This document shows, piece by piece, positions 11,339 to 22,745 of a DNA stretch of 64,000 bases. Origin of the DNA: Brasenia schreberi (lineage: Eukaryota > Streptophyta > Magnoliopsida > Nymphaeales > Cabombaceae); NCBI GenBank assembly GCA_036023115.1, contig JAYKKT010000089.1, positions 19,339,001 to 19,403,000 of the forward strand, written 5' to 3'. Each line of letters starts with the position of its first letter. The first letter of the stretch is position 1. A model generated the notes under the pieces. That model saw only the letters and a list, made by a program, of their open reading frames with translations, was not told the DNA's origin and ran no database searches. Both the position numbers and the translations under genes were made by a program.

Positions 11339-13340
11339 ATGAAAGGGACAGTGGTCAAATTGAAGGAAGAGGCGGAACAGTTGAAATCAACGTTGGTGAA
11401 AGAGATCTGTTCCATCTCATCAAGAACGTTTGCATGCAATCATCAAGGGAAATCTGACTTCATTGATTGGTATCTTCTGCTCCGCGTATGTTTTCCTCTG
11501 CCAACTTGATTTTCTTTTAGTTATGGCCTAAGTTCGAAGCTTTCCTTACCGTTAATGAAAACTCAATTCTCTTAAGATAGGTAGAAGAAACTGCAGGGAT
11601 CGATGCCATCAAGAAACGGTATCATCAATTAGGTAAGGTCACAAAACATCGAGCCAATACATCTATTATCAGTTGATGCTTGGGTTCACTGCTAGATTTG
11701 TTTTCCCTCTTTTTGTTCCCAGCTTTGCAGATTCATCCTGATAAAAACAAGCATCTCAATGCTGAAGTTGCGTTTAAGCTCGTCTCAGAGGTAAGCACCA
11801 TTCGATCTTTTATTTTCAATTGTTAAGACGAACACGGTCGAATTAAACATAAAAATTGGGCCATCACTGAGGTGCTCTAATGCATTTGAAATCTGCATGG
11901 CGTCCAACAAATTTGAAGGAACCTGAAACACAAATTTCCGTTCCTCATGTGTTTGTCTTAAAGAGGTCTGATCTAATGACAAAAATGCACCATTCGTGTC
12001 ATCTATGCTGGTCAGATTCCATCGATAGAGATATGAGCTTTAGTACAAGATATAATCTCCCGGATCACTTTATCTGTCCGGACATTGAACGGGATCTGGA
12101 TGGAGCATAGGGTGGTGGGGCCTCCGCCCCACCAAAAATTTAGAAAGTTAATAGAAAATGTATGGCTCACAGTTGAGTTTGTGGCACACTCCTTGTTTTG
12201 CCCCACCAAAATAATTTTTATCCCTGGGAAAATCTATAGGCTACACGCGCAACCAAAAACAAATCAAAACCAACTTTTGCTACACTAATTTGGGCTTGTT
12301 AACTATACGAAATTATTAGTCGTCGTCATGGAGCTCGATCCTTTGCAATATTAGCATGTAACTTCAGAAAAAAGACATCATGCTTCATTGTTTCTTTTAG
12401 CACCTCAAAAACCTTTCTTTGCTTCTTTTAAAATGTTTAGAATAAAGAAAAGTTCGAAAGAGTTTTATGTTGGCTGTCGGATACTCGCCCCACCTTAAAC
12501 GTTTTTGTAGATCCACCATTCATTGTCTACTATTTAGATGATAGTGTCGTGGATGGCATGCTAATAATTGAGGTCAACTCCTCACGGCAATGAGGTTGGA
12601 TCAAGTGATCTAAATGCCATCTTGAAGAAATATTGGTGTGGAAATGAGCCTTTTGGTGCTAGTTCATGGTCTCCCAGATCACTTGATCTGTGGCCCTACT
12701 TCAACACAGATTGGGCATTGAGATTTCAGTTGAATTCATTAGTCTCTCGCTGACCGGCGGAGAGCTTCTTGCACCTTCCAATCTTTGGAAGTCTATTTGC
12801 AAAGCAGCAGATTAAGTTGTGATTGTAATTGCATGATAACTGCAGGCATATGCATGTTTATCAAACAAAACAAGGAGAGAGGAATTCGACAGAGAAAGAA
12901 CAGAAAGAATCTGCAACCAATGCAAGAGAACCAGTCTATCATATGTAACACGCAGTTCCCTCTACAAAGAGAGCAAGACAAAGGTGAACGAGAAGCACAT
13001 TTCTACAAGAAAGGGAAGAACAGTAGAGCAGGTTAAAGGCGAAATGAAAGAGGCACTGAAAGAGGAAGCTAAAGTGATCGCGAACTCGATCGAAATCTGT
13101 AATCAAACACCCAGAAAAGAGTCTCCAGTTTTTGATCCTTCCATGTACAAATCTCCAACATATCCACATCCAAGGACACGTCTACCCTTCCAGAATGAGT
13201 TTTATACTCCCACGAAGCAAAATACCGTAAGAAACTGCCACGATAGACGGGAGAAAGTAGATTTTCCTGTCTATGAGAATCGGAGCAGGAATTCTTGTAT
13301 CTTTCCTAGTAGAACCAAACACCGGATTCTTCGGCTGTGA
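11339..13340 (+). CDS. J-domain (DnaJ/HSP40-like) protein, four exons
   Basis: Exons at 11339-11485, 11581-11632, 11723-11790 and 12846-13340 join into 253 codons plus a TGA. All three introns begin GT and end AG; phases are 0, 1 and 0. The J domain spans about residues 42-105: FIDWYLLLRVEE, then IKKRYHQLALQIHPDKNKH with the HPD motif at residues 71-73, AFKLVSEAYACLS, and REEFDRER. HPD is the motif that stimulates the ATPase of HSP70 partners, so a co-chaperone role is expected. The rest (about residues 106-253) is basic and low in hydrophobic residues, with one CNQC pair (112-115) and no Gly/Phe region or full zinc-finger set, so it is not a canonical type I DnaJ. The architecture resembles small plant J proteins with a DWY-L-V-E start. 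No signal peptide or membrane segment is seen. It is the only intact host gene in the window. Confidence 0.88.
11791..12845 (+). other. Intron 3 of the J-domain gene (1055 bp)
   Basis: This intron is far longer than the other two (95 and 90 bp). It starts GTAAGC and ends CTGCAG. It contains GCCCCACC-AAAA segments near 12126, 12199 and 12484 and a perfect 8-bp hairpin at 12114-12133, suggesting a decayed repeat inserted here. No other coding sequence is visible. Confidence 0.7.
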
Positions 13341-13566
13341 CAACTTTTCTGCCGCTTTCTCACTTACGTTTCAAATCTCAAGAACCATGAAATTATCTCT
13401 CATTCGAAATATATATATATATATATTAGAAACAGAGAGAAAAATGTGACTGCATAACCATGTACAACTCATTGTTCATGAGAATCAGAGACTTGGAGCT
13501 TGTATCAAGAACTTTACAAAAGAAAAACTGAGAGAAGGACAAAGCATTTCCTATAAATGAGAAAGC

Positions 13567-13669
13567 TGGAAATCTTGTTCATGGTCGAAATCTAGGGTTT
13601 GTAAACAAGTAGAAATAAGAAAACAGGGGTGTTAACGGTTCCATCAGTTGGAAATCTTGTTCATGGTCG
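13567..13669. repeat. 21-bp direct repeat downstream of the J-domain gene
   Basis: A 21-base unit beginning TGGAAATCTTG occurs at 13567-13587 and 13649-13669, perfectly conserved, 82 bases apart. Confidence 0.85.
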
Positions 13670-14237
13670 GCTTAAACAAGAGAACTGCTCTTTAAATGTA
13701 ACAATGCAATTGCAACTACCTTTTTTTGTTTTTTTTAGCAATTTTAGAGAAAATTGGAACATTTGATTATGATATCAACATAATTTTCTAGCATATATTG
13801 ACAAAATTGTATATAGTTTATCCAAAATAAGCATTTGTGATTGGGGCGGAACCTGCACGGTTGTTCATGTTCAGCTGATCTAACTTTAGTACCGGCTCGA
13901 ATTTGGTTCATTTATATGCAAAATGAACATCAACGATCCATCATGGGCCAAGCCATAAACAACTAGGTTGTTTACCAGCCCCAACAAAATCCTTACTAGG
14001 AAGCCGTAAATTGCACCTGGTATAAACCACATCTTATCCAATTTCTATCAGTATTCTCGGTGTCAGTAGATCCTAGCACCATTATGCATACCGTACTTAT
14101 GCATATCGGAATCAATGCCTACAATGGCTTGAGAGTTAGAACGAATGGCTTCAAAGCGGGGATCTCCACATGGATTCTTGACGTTGTAGTGTTTAATCTT
14201 GTCCTATATTATCATTTAATTGAAAAGAAAGATCATA

Positions 14238-14310
14238 CACTACAACAAAATGGAGTTAAATGGACATGATTGGTGAAGTGGGCCAGAACGAGCAATTTTT
14301 GTTGTACGGT
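14238..14310. mobile_element. Possible CACTA-type miniature element
   Basis: CACTACAACAAAA at 14238-14250 is the kind of terminus seen on plant CACTA transposons. About 50 bases later, TTTTTGTTGTAC at 14297-14308 is a near reverse complement. No clear 3-bp target duplication is seen, so this may be a chance match or a tiny deletion derivative. Confidence 0.3.
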
Positions 14311-15748
14311 AAGGTTAATTACCGATAAGCTTCGGTCTAGAGGACCTATTACCAAGAGCACAACAATGAAAACTTTAAAAGACGAATGATTCACACAAAA
14401 AGAATCTGTTTATAGTGATATGTGTTGTTTTCATCCAAGTCTTTGAAGTCTCTTTTGTTGGATAGCTTTTAAAAATAATAGAAATTCTTTTAATTATCAA
14501 AGAGGTGTGACTCTTAATGATGGCACAAATGTCGAGATACATATATAACGTGGTGTACATATATAGATCGAGAAGATGACATACATATCAAGAAGTCATG
14601 AGCATACTTAACCAAATGTGATGACTCTTGAACAAACCTCACTATTTGTAAATAGATCAGTGTAACCGATATCTTGACAATGAGATAAGAAGGTGGGCCA
14701 TGCTATTCAATGAGATCATGCTAAAGATAAAAGTATCATGCTAAAGATAAAAGTATGTGACTCGTCTTCAAGGTCATTTATATTATCTTTTTATGCATAA
14801 AAGAATAGTAGACAATTATCATTCTATTAACATGATCAATGTCTTGAGCTTGGTTATGATCATGCATGACTAACCAAATAGTCATCAATGTATTCTTTAG
14901 GAAATTGGTTAGGAGTCACTAACTTATAAAAAGTTGAATCCAACAACAGTGAATTAAGTCTAAAGAAAAGTGTGAGATATCACATGCCTTGAAGAGGATC
15001 TTGTATAATATTTTGCTTGTTTATTGCTTGCTTCTTTCATAGAAATTTTATTAAATCAAGATTGGGGGAATGATTTGGTTCTAAGACACGTCACCATCCC
15101 AAGGGGTGAGACTGTTCGCCGTGATTGAAAAACAGGGGACTCACTAGCTCTCCTCTTGATGAGATGGTGACTTTGCTCGCTTCAAATGAATATGGTTTGA
15201 AAGGCCACGTTGTTTCAAGAATGGACAATGGTGTTGGCATTTATACCAAATACATTAGATCGTATGACCAAGAATTTGTATGCATAACTTGTCTCCACGT
15301 AGCCTAAAAATATGACATTCACTGTTTTAAATCTTAATCTCTTTCTCTTGTATTCAAGGAGTGCTTTTGCAAGACACCCAGTACTTTGAGATATTTGAGA
15401 CTGGTCATTTCACCCTTCTAAAGTTCAAAGGGGTGACTTTCCTAATGCTTATGTGAAACTCTATCCAGAATATGGCAAGCCGTATTCAAATGTTCCTCCC
15501 ACATGTAGGTAAACAACCCAAAGTTTAAAGTAAAACATTCACCATATCACACATGATTCTATTCTTCTATTCAACTATCTCATTAGACTATGGAGAATAT
15601 TGACCAAAAACCTCATGAGCAATACTGTTGTTTTGACAGTATTCTTGAAATAGGTTTGAGGTATACTCTCCTTCTCTATTAGACCTTAATCGTTTAAGTA
15701 CCTTGCCAATTTGGGTTTGTGACTCATTTCTAAATATTTGAAATGTTT

Positions 15749-15982
15749 TTAAAGCTTCATCTTTACTTTTAAGTAAGTAAATATAACATTATTTAAATTC
15801 ATCATTCTTTTCATAGAATCAAAGTTTGTATGACCCAACCTAGCATGCCACACATAAGATGATTCAATATTACAAACAAACAAAGAAGAAGCAGAAGTAG
15901 AGGATTTATTATTATTAAAATTCATACAAGAATTAGTAATTGGTTTTACATGGATCTTAAACAAATCCTCTACATCACACAA
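15749..15982 (-). pseudogene. Copia GAG-pre-integrase fragment
   Basis: The open stretch carries the diagnostic VWHARLGHTNFDSMKRMMN motif of the copia zinc-binding module before integrase. Continuing to about 15540 on the minus strand, the integrase core reads LRSNREGEYTSNLF with Asn where the catalytic Asp should be, then YSP-SNEIVE-KNR. The N-terminal part (DLFKIHVKP) is the variable protease-to-integrase linker. It is inactive and truncated. Confidence 0.8.
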
Positions 15983-16444
15983 ATAGCCCTTCCCAAAGCA
16001 ATATCCTATATTAAGTTATGTAATTACAATTTTATTATATTTACAATCTAACTTTAACTCCTTTATAATAAAGACAAGACCATAGAGCATATTCTAGTGA
16101 ATCATTGGGGGACTCTATGAAGAGTCAAGACTTTTCTCGAAAGAAAATTCAAGTCTACACACACTTCATTCCTGACTTCTGTAGTCGAATAATCCTCTAA
16201 GGTCACAGTTCTATCACAAATGGCTTAGTAAGACAAAAAAATAGTTGGCACAAACATGCACATTAGTCTCAATGCCTATAATCCAAATTGTAGCTCATAA
16301 ATAGAAAAGATGTGGGGTTTAAGAGATAGATACCCATGAATAGAAATTCTAGATGAAATGATGACCCTCCCTATTGGGAGGGGTGCAGTAGTCGCCATGT
16401 TGACCATAGCTCATTTAGTGGTTTGAGGTTTATTGGCTTTCTTT

Positions 16445-16500
16445 GAGGGACAGTCCCTCACCCAATGTCCAACCTGACCACAAAGTCAGCGTGCTTTGTT
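16445..16500 (-). pseudogene. Decayed copia Gag zinc knuckle
   Basis: On the minus strand the sequence reads LCGQVGHWVRDCPSKK. The first Cys of the CCHC set is replaced by Arg and a stop follows it, so the knuckle is broken. It lies where expected between Gag and the integrase module. Confidence 0.75.
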
Positions 16501-17100
16501 TTTTGGTTTATTTTGGATCTTAGCCTTTGGTTTATACTTTGTATATTTTTTCTTAGGATCACAAGATTGTTTCTTTTTAACCTTCAAGTTTATCCTAGGG
16601 GTGCTATCAATAATCATAACCTGTTTCTAGCTTATATGTTTTTTTTCTATTGTTATATTTATCATGAGGTCGTTGAGGGTTATCTTGTCCTTCTTATACT
16701 TGAGATTTAGGACAAAACCTTCTCAAAAACTTTTAAAAATTCTCAATAATATATATAACAAGAAATTTGTTAGAAAGCTCTATCTTAGCTTCCTTTAGAT
16801 AATGACTTAAAAAATGAAACTCATGTACCTATTGAGTTACAAATTTCTCCTCTACTATGTAATACTTAAGAAACTTGGCCACAAAATATTGTTCAATACC
16901 AAGGTCTTCAATATTATATTTTTAATCCAAGGTAGCCTATACATCTTTTGCTGTTATGAAAGGAAAACAAACTATAAACATTAAATAAAATATTCGACAA
17001 TACTGACAAAATACAATATCACAGGGTATCCTCCTTCCACTTAGTAATTTTATTCAAGCTTCTAGGGTATGTATTATCAGGTAAGGAACAATCTAAATTA

Positions 17101-17754
17101 ATAAAAGGCATAAAAAATAAGGGAAGCGTGGACCTGTGGTGGAAGAATTGGCCGGTGGTAGTTGGCGGCGAACCTTCTCCTTTTTCTTTCTCTCTTCCTC
17201 TCTCTCTTTCTCTCTTTCCCTCCCTCCCTTTCTCTCCCTCTTACTGGATCGTGAGATTGCTGGATGGATGACTTCAAGATTGGCTTGGTTGATCAGATGA
17301 TGGAACTCGGATTGATGCTTTGCTACCTCTTTGAGGCCCCTTTTATAGGCAAATGGTTGCCTCTTTGTTGCAGCTCTTTGTAAGGCAAGTTGCCTAATTG
17401 AAGGTGGCTGAAATTGGTAAGTGAATGTTGGCCCTTCTTGCCAAAAATCTGCTTCATTGGATATGGTAAGTGGATGTTGGCCTATCTTACTAAAAATTTG
17501 CTCCATTTGATATGATAAGTGCAGTTGGAGCTGTATTAGAAAAGGGTGATGAAGGATTGGCACATGATTGCTATTGATTTCAGCTTACTAGGGTTTTGAA
17601 GGTTGCTGAAGACACCACGAGGTCCATAGGGCATGAACTCAGTATAGTTGCTAGGATAGGCCTTGGTCAAGTCGGTGATTATGATGAACACGATGATTAG
17701 TACATAAATTATGGATGCTATATAATTGAATCATGAAATTCCCTTAGTGCTACG
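17101..17754 (-). other. Unassigned stretch with TATA-like site and CT-rich tract
   Basis: On the minus strand a GCCTATAAAAGGGGCCTC box (about 17333-17350) is followed about 100 bases later by a GA-rich run (CT-rich on plus, 17177-17240). This layout resembles the promoter part of LTR family B, where a TATA box is followed by a GA run. It may be the relic of another LTR. A 156-residue minus-strand ORF here is low-complexity and is not called as a gene. Confidence 0.35.
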
Positions 17755-20152
17755 TGTAGACATGAAAATTCTCATTTCGAAGTTTATGAGACAAACTTGA
17801 AATGAAACTTTTCACACCTACGCTTGAGCGAGCGTGCCAGCTAGTTTGAAACTAGCAAATATTTGAAAATTTTAGATTTCTGGGCGATTGTGTGCAAGCG
17901 GGATCTTTTCACTCAAACCTTCTTGAGCCGATGCTCAAGGGTCGGTGTTGAGCATTTAAGAATTTCATTTTTACAGCAAATACCACTCCTTTTCACATGA
18001 ATAAGTGTTTTGGAAAGAATTGTTGAACTTGTGCCCTTTTGATTCAATACTTGGAATATACAAGCTGCTGGAAACAGAGAAGTCTGTTTTCAGAGCTATC
18101 TTCTAAGAGGAATTTGAAGGCATCACAGACCTCCAAAATTTTTACAAATTTTATCAAACGAAGCTGGTAGTATGAAGAGACTGTATCCTTTTTTAAATCT
18201 GCATTCAGAGTAGTATTGAATTAGAAACAAATAATTAACTCAGACCAACTCAGTGACTCGGAACAGTTCTATTTCAGAAATACAGAAACTCAAAGATGAG
18301 TCTATATCTACTCATAACTCCGATTTTGATGATTTTGATGTTTCTGAAAAGCTATGGATGTTAGCTTTCCAATGCATCAAAAATTAATTAGATTGGACTC
18401 TTGTAGATAGAGATATGAGACTTTTACCCAACCTCTGTTTCAGGAAATCCGACTGTGCAGATAGGGATGACAAAATTGAGTCGTTCTTAATCTGATTTTA
18501 TTACATGGCTGAACGGCCTTAAAATCTTGCCAATTTTATTCAGAATGTCCAAAGGTATGTGGAGTAAGTGTGCCAAATTTTGAGCTAATCGGAGCAAGCA
18601 TTACAGAATTAAAATTACAGGAACAAACATATGTAGAGATGAAAAAATCTGATTTTTGTTTTATGAATATAATGATGCAAAACTCACACGACTTTAAAGT
18701 GCAACGACCCTCAAAGCAAATTGCTGGAATGTAAATGAATGGAAAGTATTCTATAGCTTAAGCATAGAGGAGATTAGAAGTATAAAGGGTATATAATATA
18801 TAAGAAGGAAGAAACATTAAAGCAAACACTTAGCGTGCATGTGTGTGCATGGTGTTTCATCCACGGAATTAAACTTGCAGCAAATCTAGATTATTACAAC
18901 TTGGGGGGAGATGAAACTCCATTAATACAACACCATTTAATGAATTTAAAAGAAGAGAGTCAAAACTTAGATTGAATAAGAAGAGTCTTACACGATTTTG
19001 GAGTATGAAAGACCGGGTTTCAATAATAAGGTCGGCCTTCCTCTTGATTGTCTTCCTTCCAACTCCCACAAGTTCTCACCTAGCTCCCTCTTATTCCCAC
19101 ATTAGAGGACGTCCCTCCTTGCTGGAAACTTCTGCTCCTATCCTAGCACACACAACCCAAAGTCTAGAGCCTCTCTCTCCACTCCTTCCAATATTCCAAG
19201 AATATGGAACCCGCCCCCCTCTTGGCCCTTTTTATAGGCCAAAGGGGGCTGGTTCTAGGTGTTTCTTGTGGGGCAGGTTGGAGCCTTTGCTAGGTGAGTT
19301 TGATCCACTCCAAACCAGCTTCTTGTGGTCCCCCTCTTATATTGATTAGGACTAGCCCATGTGAGCTGGTCTAGGTGCCACGGCTTTGGGCTTGGTGTAG
19401 CCCTACAACATGTGGCTAGTCCTAGCCAACCTTACAATGGGTAATACATTTGTTGCGTTGATTTCTTTAAACTTCAACACTTGAATTTGTGTCTTACTTT
19501 GATTCAGCTCCCACCTTGATTTTAACTCCACACGGGCATGCCTTGATCTTTGGCTTTAGTTCTTTACACGATCCCATTTGATTTGGGCCCATCTATTTGG
19601 GCTTGAGCTTGATGATCATGCCTTGAACCACATCGAGTTGGTGCTTCATGTTCTCGGTCGGCCAATGCTCTTGGCCTATTTGATGACCTTGCAACTTGAC
19701 ACTTTACAAGCTTGCTTCTTTCCATGCTAGTGTGGATCAACCCAATACGGGCTGGCCCTTGGATGATTTCAATCAAGCTCCACTCGCATGTGCCTCTTGC
19801 TTGGCCGGTTGCATCCTCTTGGCTTGTCTTGGTGTGATGAGCTCTTGGTGATGCTTTGCTCAACATATCTCGAACATAATTCGCTTGACAAGGTAGGCTT
19901 TATCCCGGTCATGTATTTGAATCGCCTTGACACGACCCATCTGGAAGAGCTGTGTACGATCCATACTTCCGGGCATGGATTGGGTCTCATCCGCTTCGAA
20001 CTTCAGAGGCTTTTTCAACTTGAACTTAAAACCTTAAAGTATTTTCCCCGAATGTTTAAACTTTTAAATCTGGGGTGTTTTTGAATTTAAAGGTTCATAA
20101 AGGTTTTAAACTGGTTCTTGGAAAAACTTTTGAAAATTTTCGGGTGTTTACA
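17755..20152 (-). repeat. E0 3' LTR (family C, minus strand)
   Basis: On the minus strand the LTR starts TGTAAACACCC at 20152 and ends in CTACA at 17755 (plus strand TGTAG), 2398 bp. It shares with families A and B the start, the GGAG/CTCC hairpin with TTGTAATAA (18890-18933), both U5 hairpins (17840-17856 and 17922-17939) and the TGGCACGC core (17832-17839). A TATA box reads CCTATAAAAAGGG at about 19224-19238. The purine tract to its right shows that it is the 3' LTR of a minus-strand element. Confidence 0.85.
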
Positions 20153-20165
20153 GATGCCCCTCTTT
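20153..20165 (-). other. Polypurine tract of E0
   Basis: Minus-strand AAAGAGGGGCATC is identical to the tract before the 3' LTRs of E2 and E3. Confidence 0.9.
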
Positions 20166-20643
20166 GGCATTAATCCAACTATGTTTGGATAATGTCGAAG
20201 AAGAAAAACACCCTTTCACTTTTCTTTCCGAACCTTTCTCAAGAGCATGGATCATCCGAGTGTCTATTTCCTTAAGAATAAGTAAGAGGGGATTTAGAGC
20301 CAAAGGGGACTCACTCTGCTATGATCTGGGTCCTAATAGCGATTATGTACTCAATGTTTTGATATGCATGCATGGGCATGTGTGAGGGGCATGAGTGATA
20401 TACACACAATGATTCTCTTAGAGACTCTTAACATGCAGGGATCGAACTTGGGAGGCTTGTGAAGGTCAACTGCCACAAGTGAGTGTGGCCCTCATGTGGC
20501 TTGATGTTTCCGGTTTTCACAATTTTCCAAAAGAAAGGGGAAATCCTTTTAGCTTCAATCACAAGGATTTTTAGCTTCTTGTATTTCCCTTTACTCGAGT
20601 CATAATACCTACTACTTGGTAGAGTTTTTTATAGGAAAACTAG
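20166..20643 (-). other. 3' untranslated end of E0, cut by E1
   Basis: The first ~50 bases on the minus side match the E3 sequence before its polypurine tract (GGGTGTT-TCTTCTTCG-CATTATCC). The remainder is non-coding. E0 is interrupted at 20644 by E1, and its coding part should lie beyond the right edge of the window. Confidence 0.7.
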
Positions 20644-21881
20644 TGAAAACACCCCGAAATCCCACGAATTTCTCAAATCCATCTGGTTTTGTAAAAGCAG
20701 CCCCAAAGGGCCATTTTGAGTTTGGAAACCCAGGAGCCTTCCAGATAACCCTGTATATATGTTTTAAACTTTTATATTTCAAAAATACAATATGACTTTT
20801 AAAAAAACCTTTTTAAACATGTTTTTGAAACCCCGAAGCAGCTTCAGCCTAATCTAGACAGGACCAAGAGAGCTAAGGAGAGCCCGGAACCGGAGCACAT
20901 GTCGAGCCCGGCACAGCAACTCTCGTATCAAATCCACACCCCCAGGATCTCGAACGTCCAAGACCCTGTTATCATCAAAACATCATTCGAAGTCATCTCC
21001 GGAAGGCGAAAACAGAGGCAGACGATCATGTTGGCGAAGACCCAACATAGACGGAGCACTGATGCTGTCAGGCTCCGCACAAACCGTTCATCTCGAACAC
21101 AGCTCAAAGGAGTCAGAGTTCAGTTTGGATCGGATCTGGACCATATATATCCAGATCCCAATCCAAACCCATGTATGGACTTGGATTTGGATTTGGATTC
21201 AAAAATCCAATCCAATATCCATATCCATGGCCCACATCACCTTTTCATAAATGGAGGTGGGGCCCACTTGAATTTCATGTGGGATTATGGGCATGAGAGA
21301 GAGTGGGGGTGGATAAGATCAAGTGTGTGTTGTAATTAAGCTTGACTTGTGTGTCAAGTTTGGGGTTAATCATGTGGGTTAGCCTAATTAAATGGGTTTA
21401 AGCTTGTAATTAGCCAAAACCTAACCTAGGGCTGCACCAACATGATGTGGTTAAGGTCTATGGGCCATGCAAAGGGAGCTCCTTCACCTAAACCTAACCA
21501 AAAACACCTAATCCTAGCCTTTCACCCTAATTCGGCCCTAATCTGAGCCTAATCACCTAACCCACTTCCCTAATCCCGGCGTAATCCCAACCTAATCACC
21601 TAACCCACTTCCCTAATCCTTCCCTAAACCTAGGTTAATTACCTTAAACCTAGCCTAATCCTAGCCTAATCACCTAACCTACCTCACTAAACCTCACCCT
21701 AGAACCAACCCACCTAGCTAAACCCTAAACCTCTAAACCACTCCTAGCCCACAACCTACCCAAACCACTTGTATTTAAAATATCTGGCCCTACCCTTTCC
21801 AGCCCACCTTATCACCACACCACCCTACCTATACCACCTAACCACTACCCCAAACCCAGCCCTAACCGACCTAGCCCAGCC

Positions 21882-21913
21882 CTATATAAACCCCCCCCCT
21901 TGGGGGCGGGTTT
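21882..21913 (+). promoter_or_regulatory. LTR-A core promoter: TATA box abutting a C/G hairpin
   Basis: CTATATAAA is followed directly by nine C, TT and five G, then CGGGTTT. The same layout is at 27012-27045 and 52112-52145. Transcription from a TATA box would start about 25-30 bases on, at the 3' side of this hairpin, and proceed into the CT-rich leader. Promoter function is inferred. Confidence 0.7.
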
Positions 21914-22745
21914 TCCCATCTAGCAGCCCCACCTCCAATCCCGGGTCCTCCACTTCCCAGCTCAGCCGAATCCCCTCCTGCTCCACCTGCTCCACGTCCC
22001 GCCACCACCTGCACCACTACCTTCCAGCCGAGCACTACCACTACTCCCATCACCCGACTGAACTTCATCCCGAGCTTCCCAATCACCCGGCTGAGTCCCT
22101 TCCATCCGCCACCACTTCTTCACTCGGTAAGTATCCTACATCCCACCTTACTCCTTCTTCACTCCCTCTCCACTCTCAGCCGCCTAATCCACTCCCATAT
22201 CACCCTAACACCAGCCATTCCACTTGCCGCCACCCTTCCCATTCGGCCAAGACTTAGCCATCCTAACTACCCGCCACTACCTAACCACCCTAGCTCTATT
22301 CGGCCACCCTATCCGACTCCCTAAGACTTGCCCATATCACCCCACTACACCCACTACCACCTGACCCCATCTCCTAGCTAGTTCCCTTCCCTTACACCAC
22401 TCCTAGCCACCCTAACAACCCGCCACCACCGAACTCCCCCAGTCGGCCACTCCAACCGACTGTCATCCTCTTCATTCGGCCAGCCATCCGCCAGCCATCA
22501 CCTTCTCCTAGCTAGTTCCTTTTCCTTAGTACCATACTCCCTTAGTAACCCTACTTAGGTCCTTTAACCCAACACACCTAAAACAACCCCTCCTTAGCAG
22601 CCGACCATCTTCAAGGCTCCCTTCCCGTGCACCAAGGACACCCGGCCAGCACCCCTTTGCCGTTCAATCTCGCAGAGCTCCCTTTCGCAGCCCAAGGCGA
22701 AGGCCAAGCCCACGCTCAAGCAAGGCATCTTCGGACCAGCTATTA

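Larger units (their letters stand above)
13341..15539. other. Region downstream of the J-domain gene, nothing firm
   Basis: Contents: an (AT) run at about 13409-13427 in the likely 3' UTR, a 21-bp direct repeat (13567-13587 and 13649-13669), and a CACTA-like end at 14238-14250. Short open stretches at 14060-14269, 15125-15307 and about 15415-15510 do not resemble a family I recognise. They could be exon relics, but nothing links them. Confidence 0.4.
15540..17100 (-). mobile_element. Minus-strand Ty1/copia remnant (gag to integrase)
   Basis: Read right to left, this contains Gag-like sequence (about 16950-16700, with VHEFHFLSHYLKEAKIE), a zinc knuckle near 16500-16445, a GAG-pre-integrase module and the start of an integrase core. 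No LTR, RT or RNase H is recognised, so it is a fragment. Stops are frequent in all segments. Confidence 0.75.

Noticed and set aside
15125..15540. Open stretches at 15125-15307 and about 15415-15510 as host exons
   Set aside because: No recognised family, no consistent splice frame joining them, and copia remnants lie next to them.
17093..17563. 156-residue minus-strand ORF
   Set aside because: It is dominated by a Glu/Arg/Lys run from a CT-rich tract behind a TATA-like site and has no family resemblance; more likely a retroelement leader.
20899..21339. 146-residue ORF in LTR-A with counterparts at 26033 and 51133
   Set aside because: It is upstream of the TATA box, in U3, is broken by a stop in one copy, and encodes hexamer-repeat peptides.
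21769..22257. 162-residue Pro/Ser/Thr-rich ORF in LTR-A (and equivalents at 27075 and 52175)
   Set aside because: It lies in the C/T-rich leader, is not kept in frame or content among copies, and reflects base composition.
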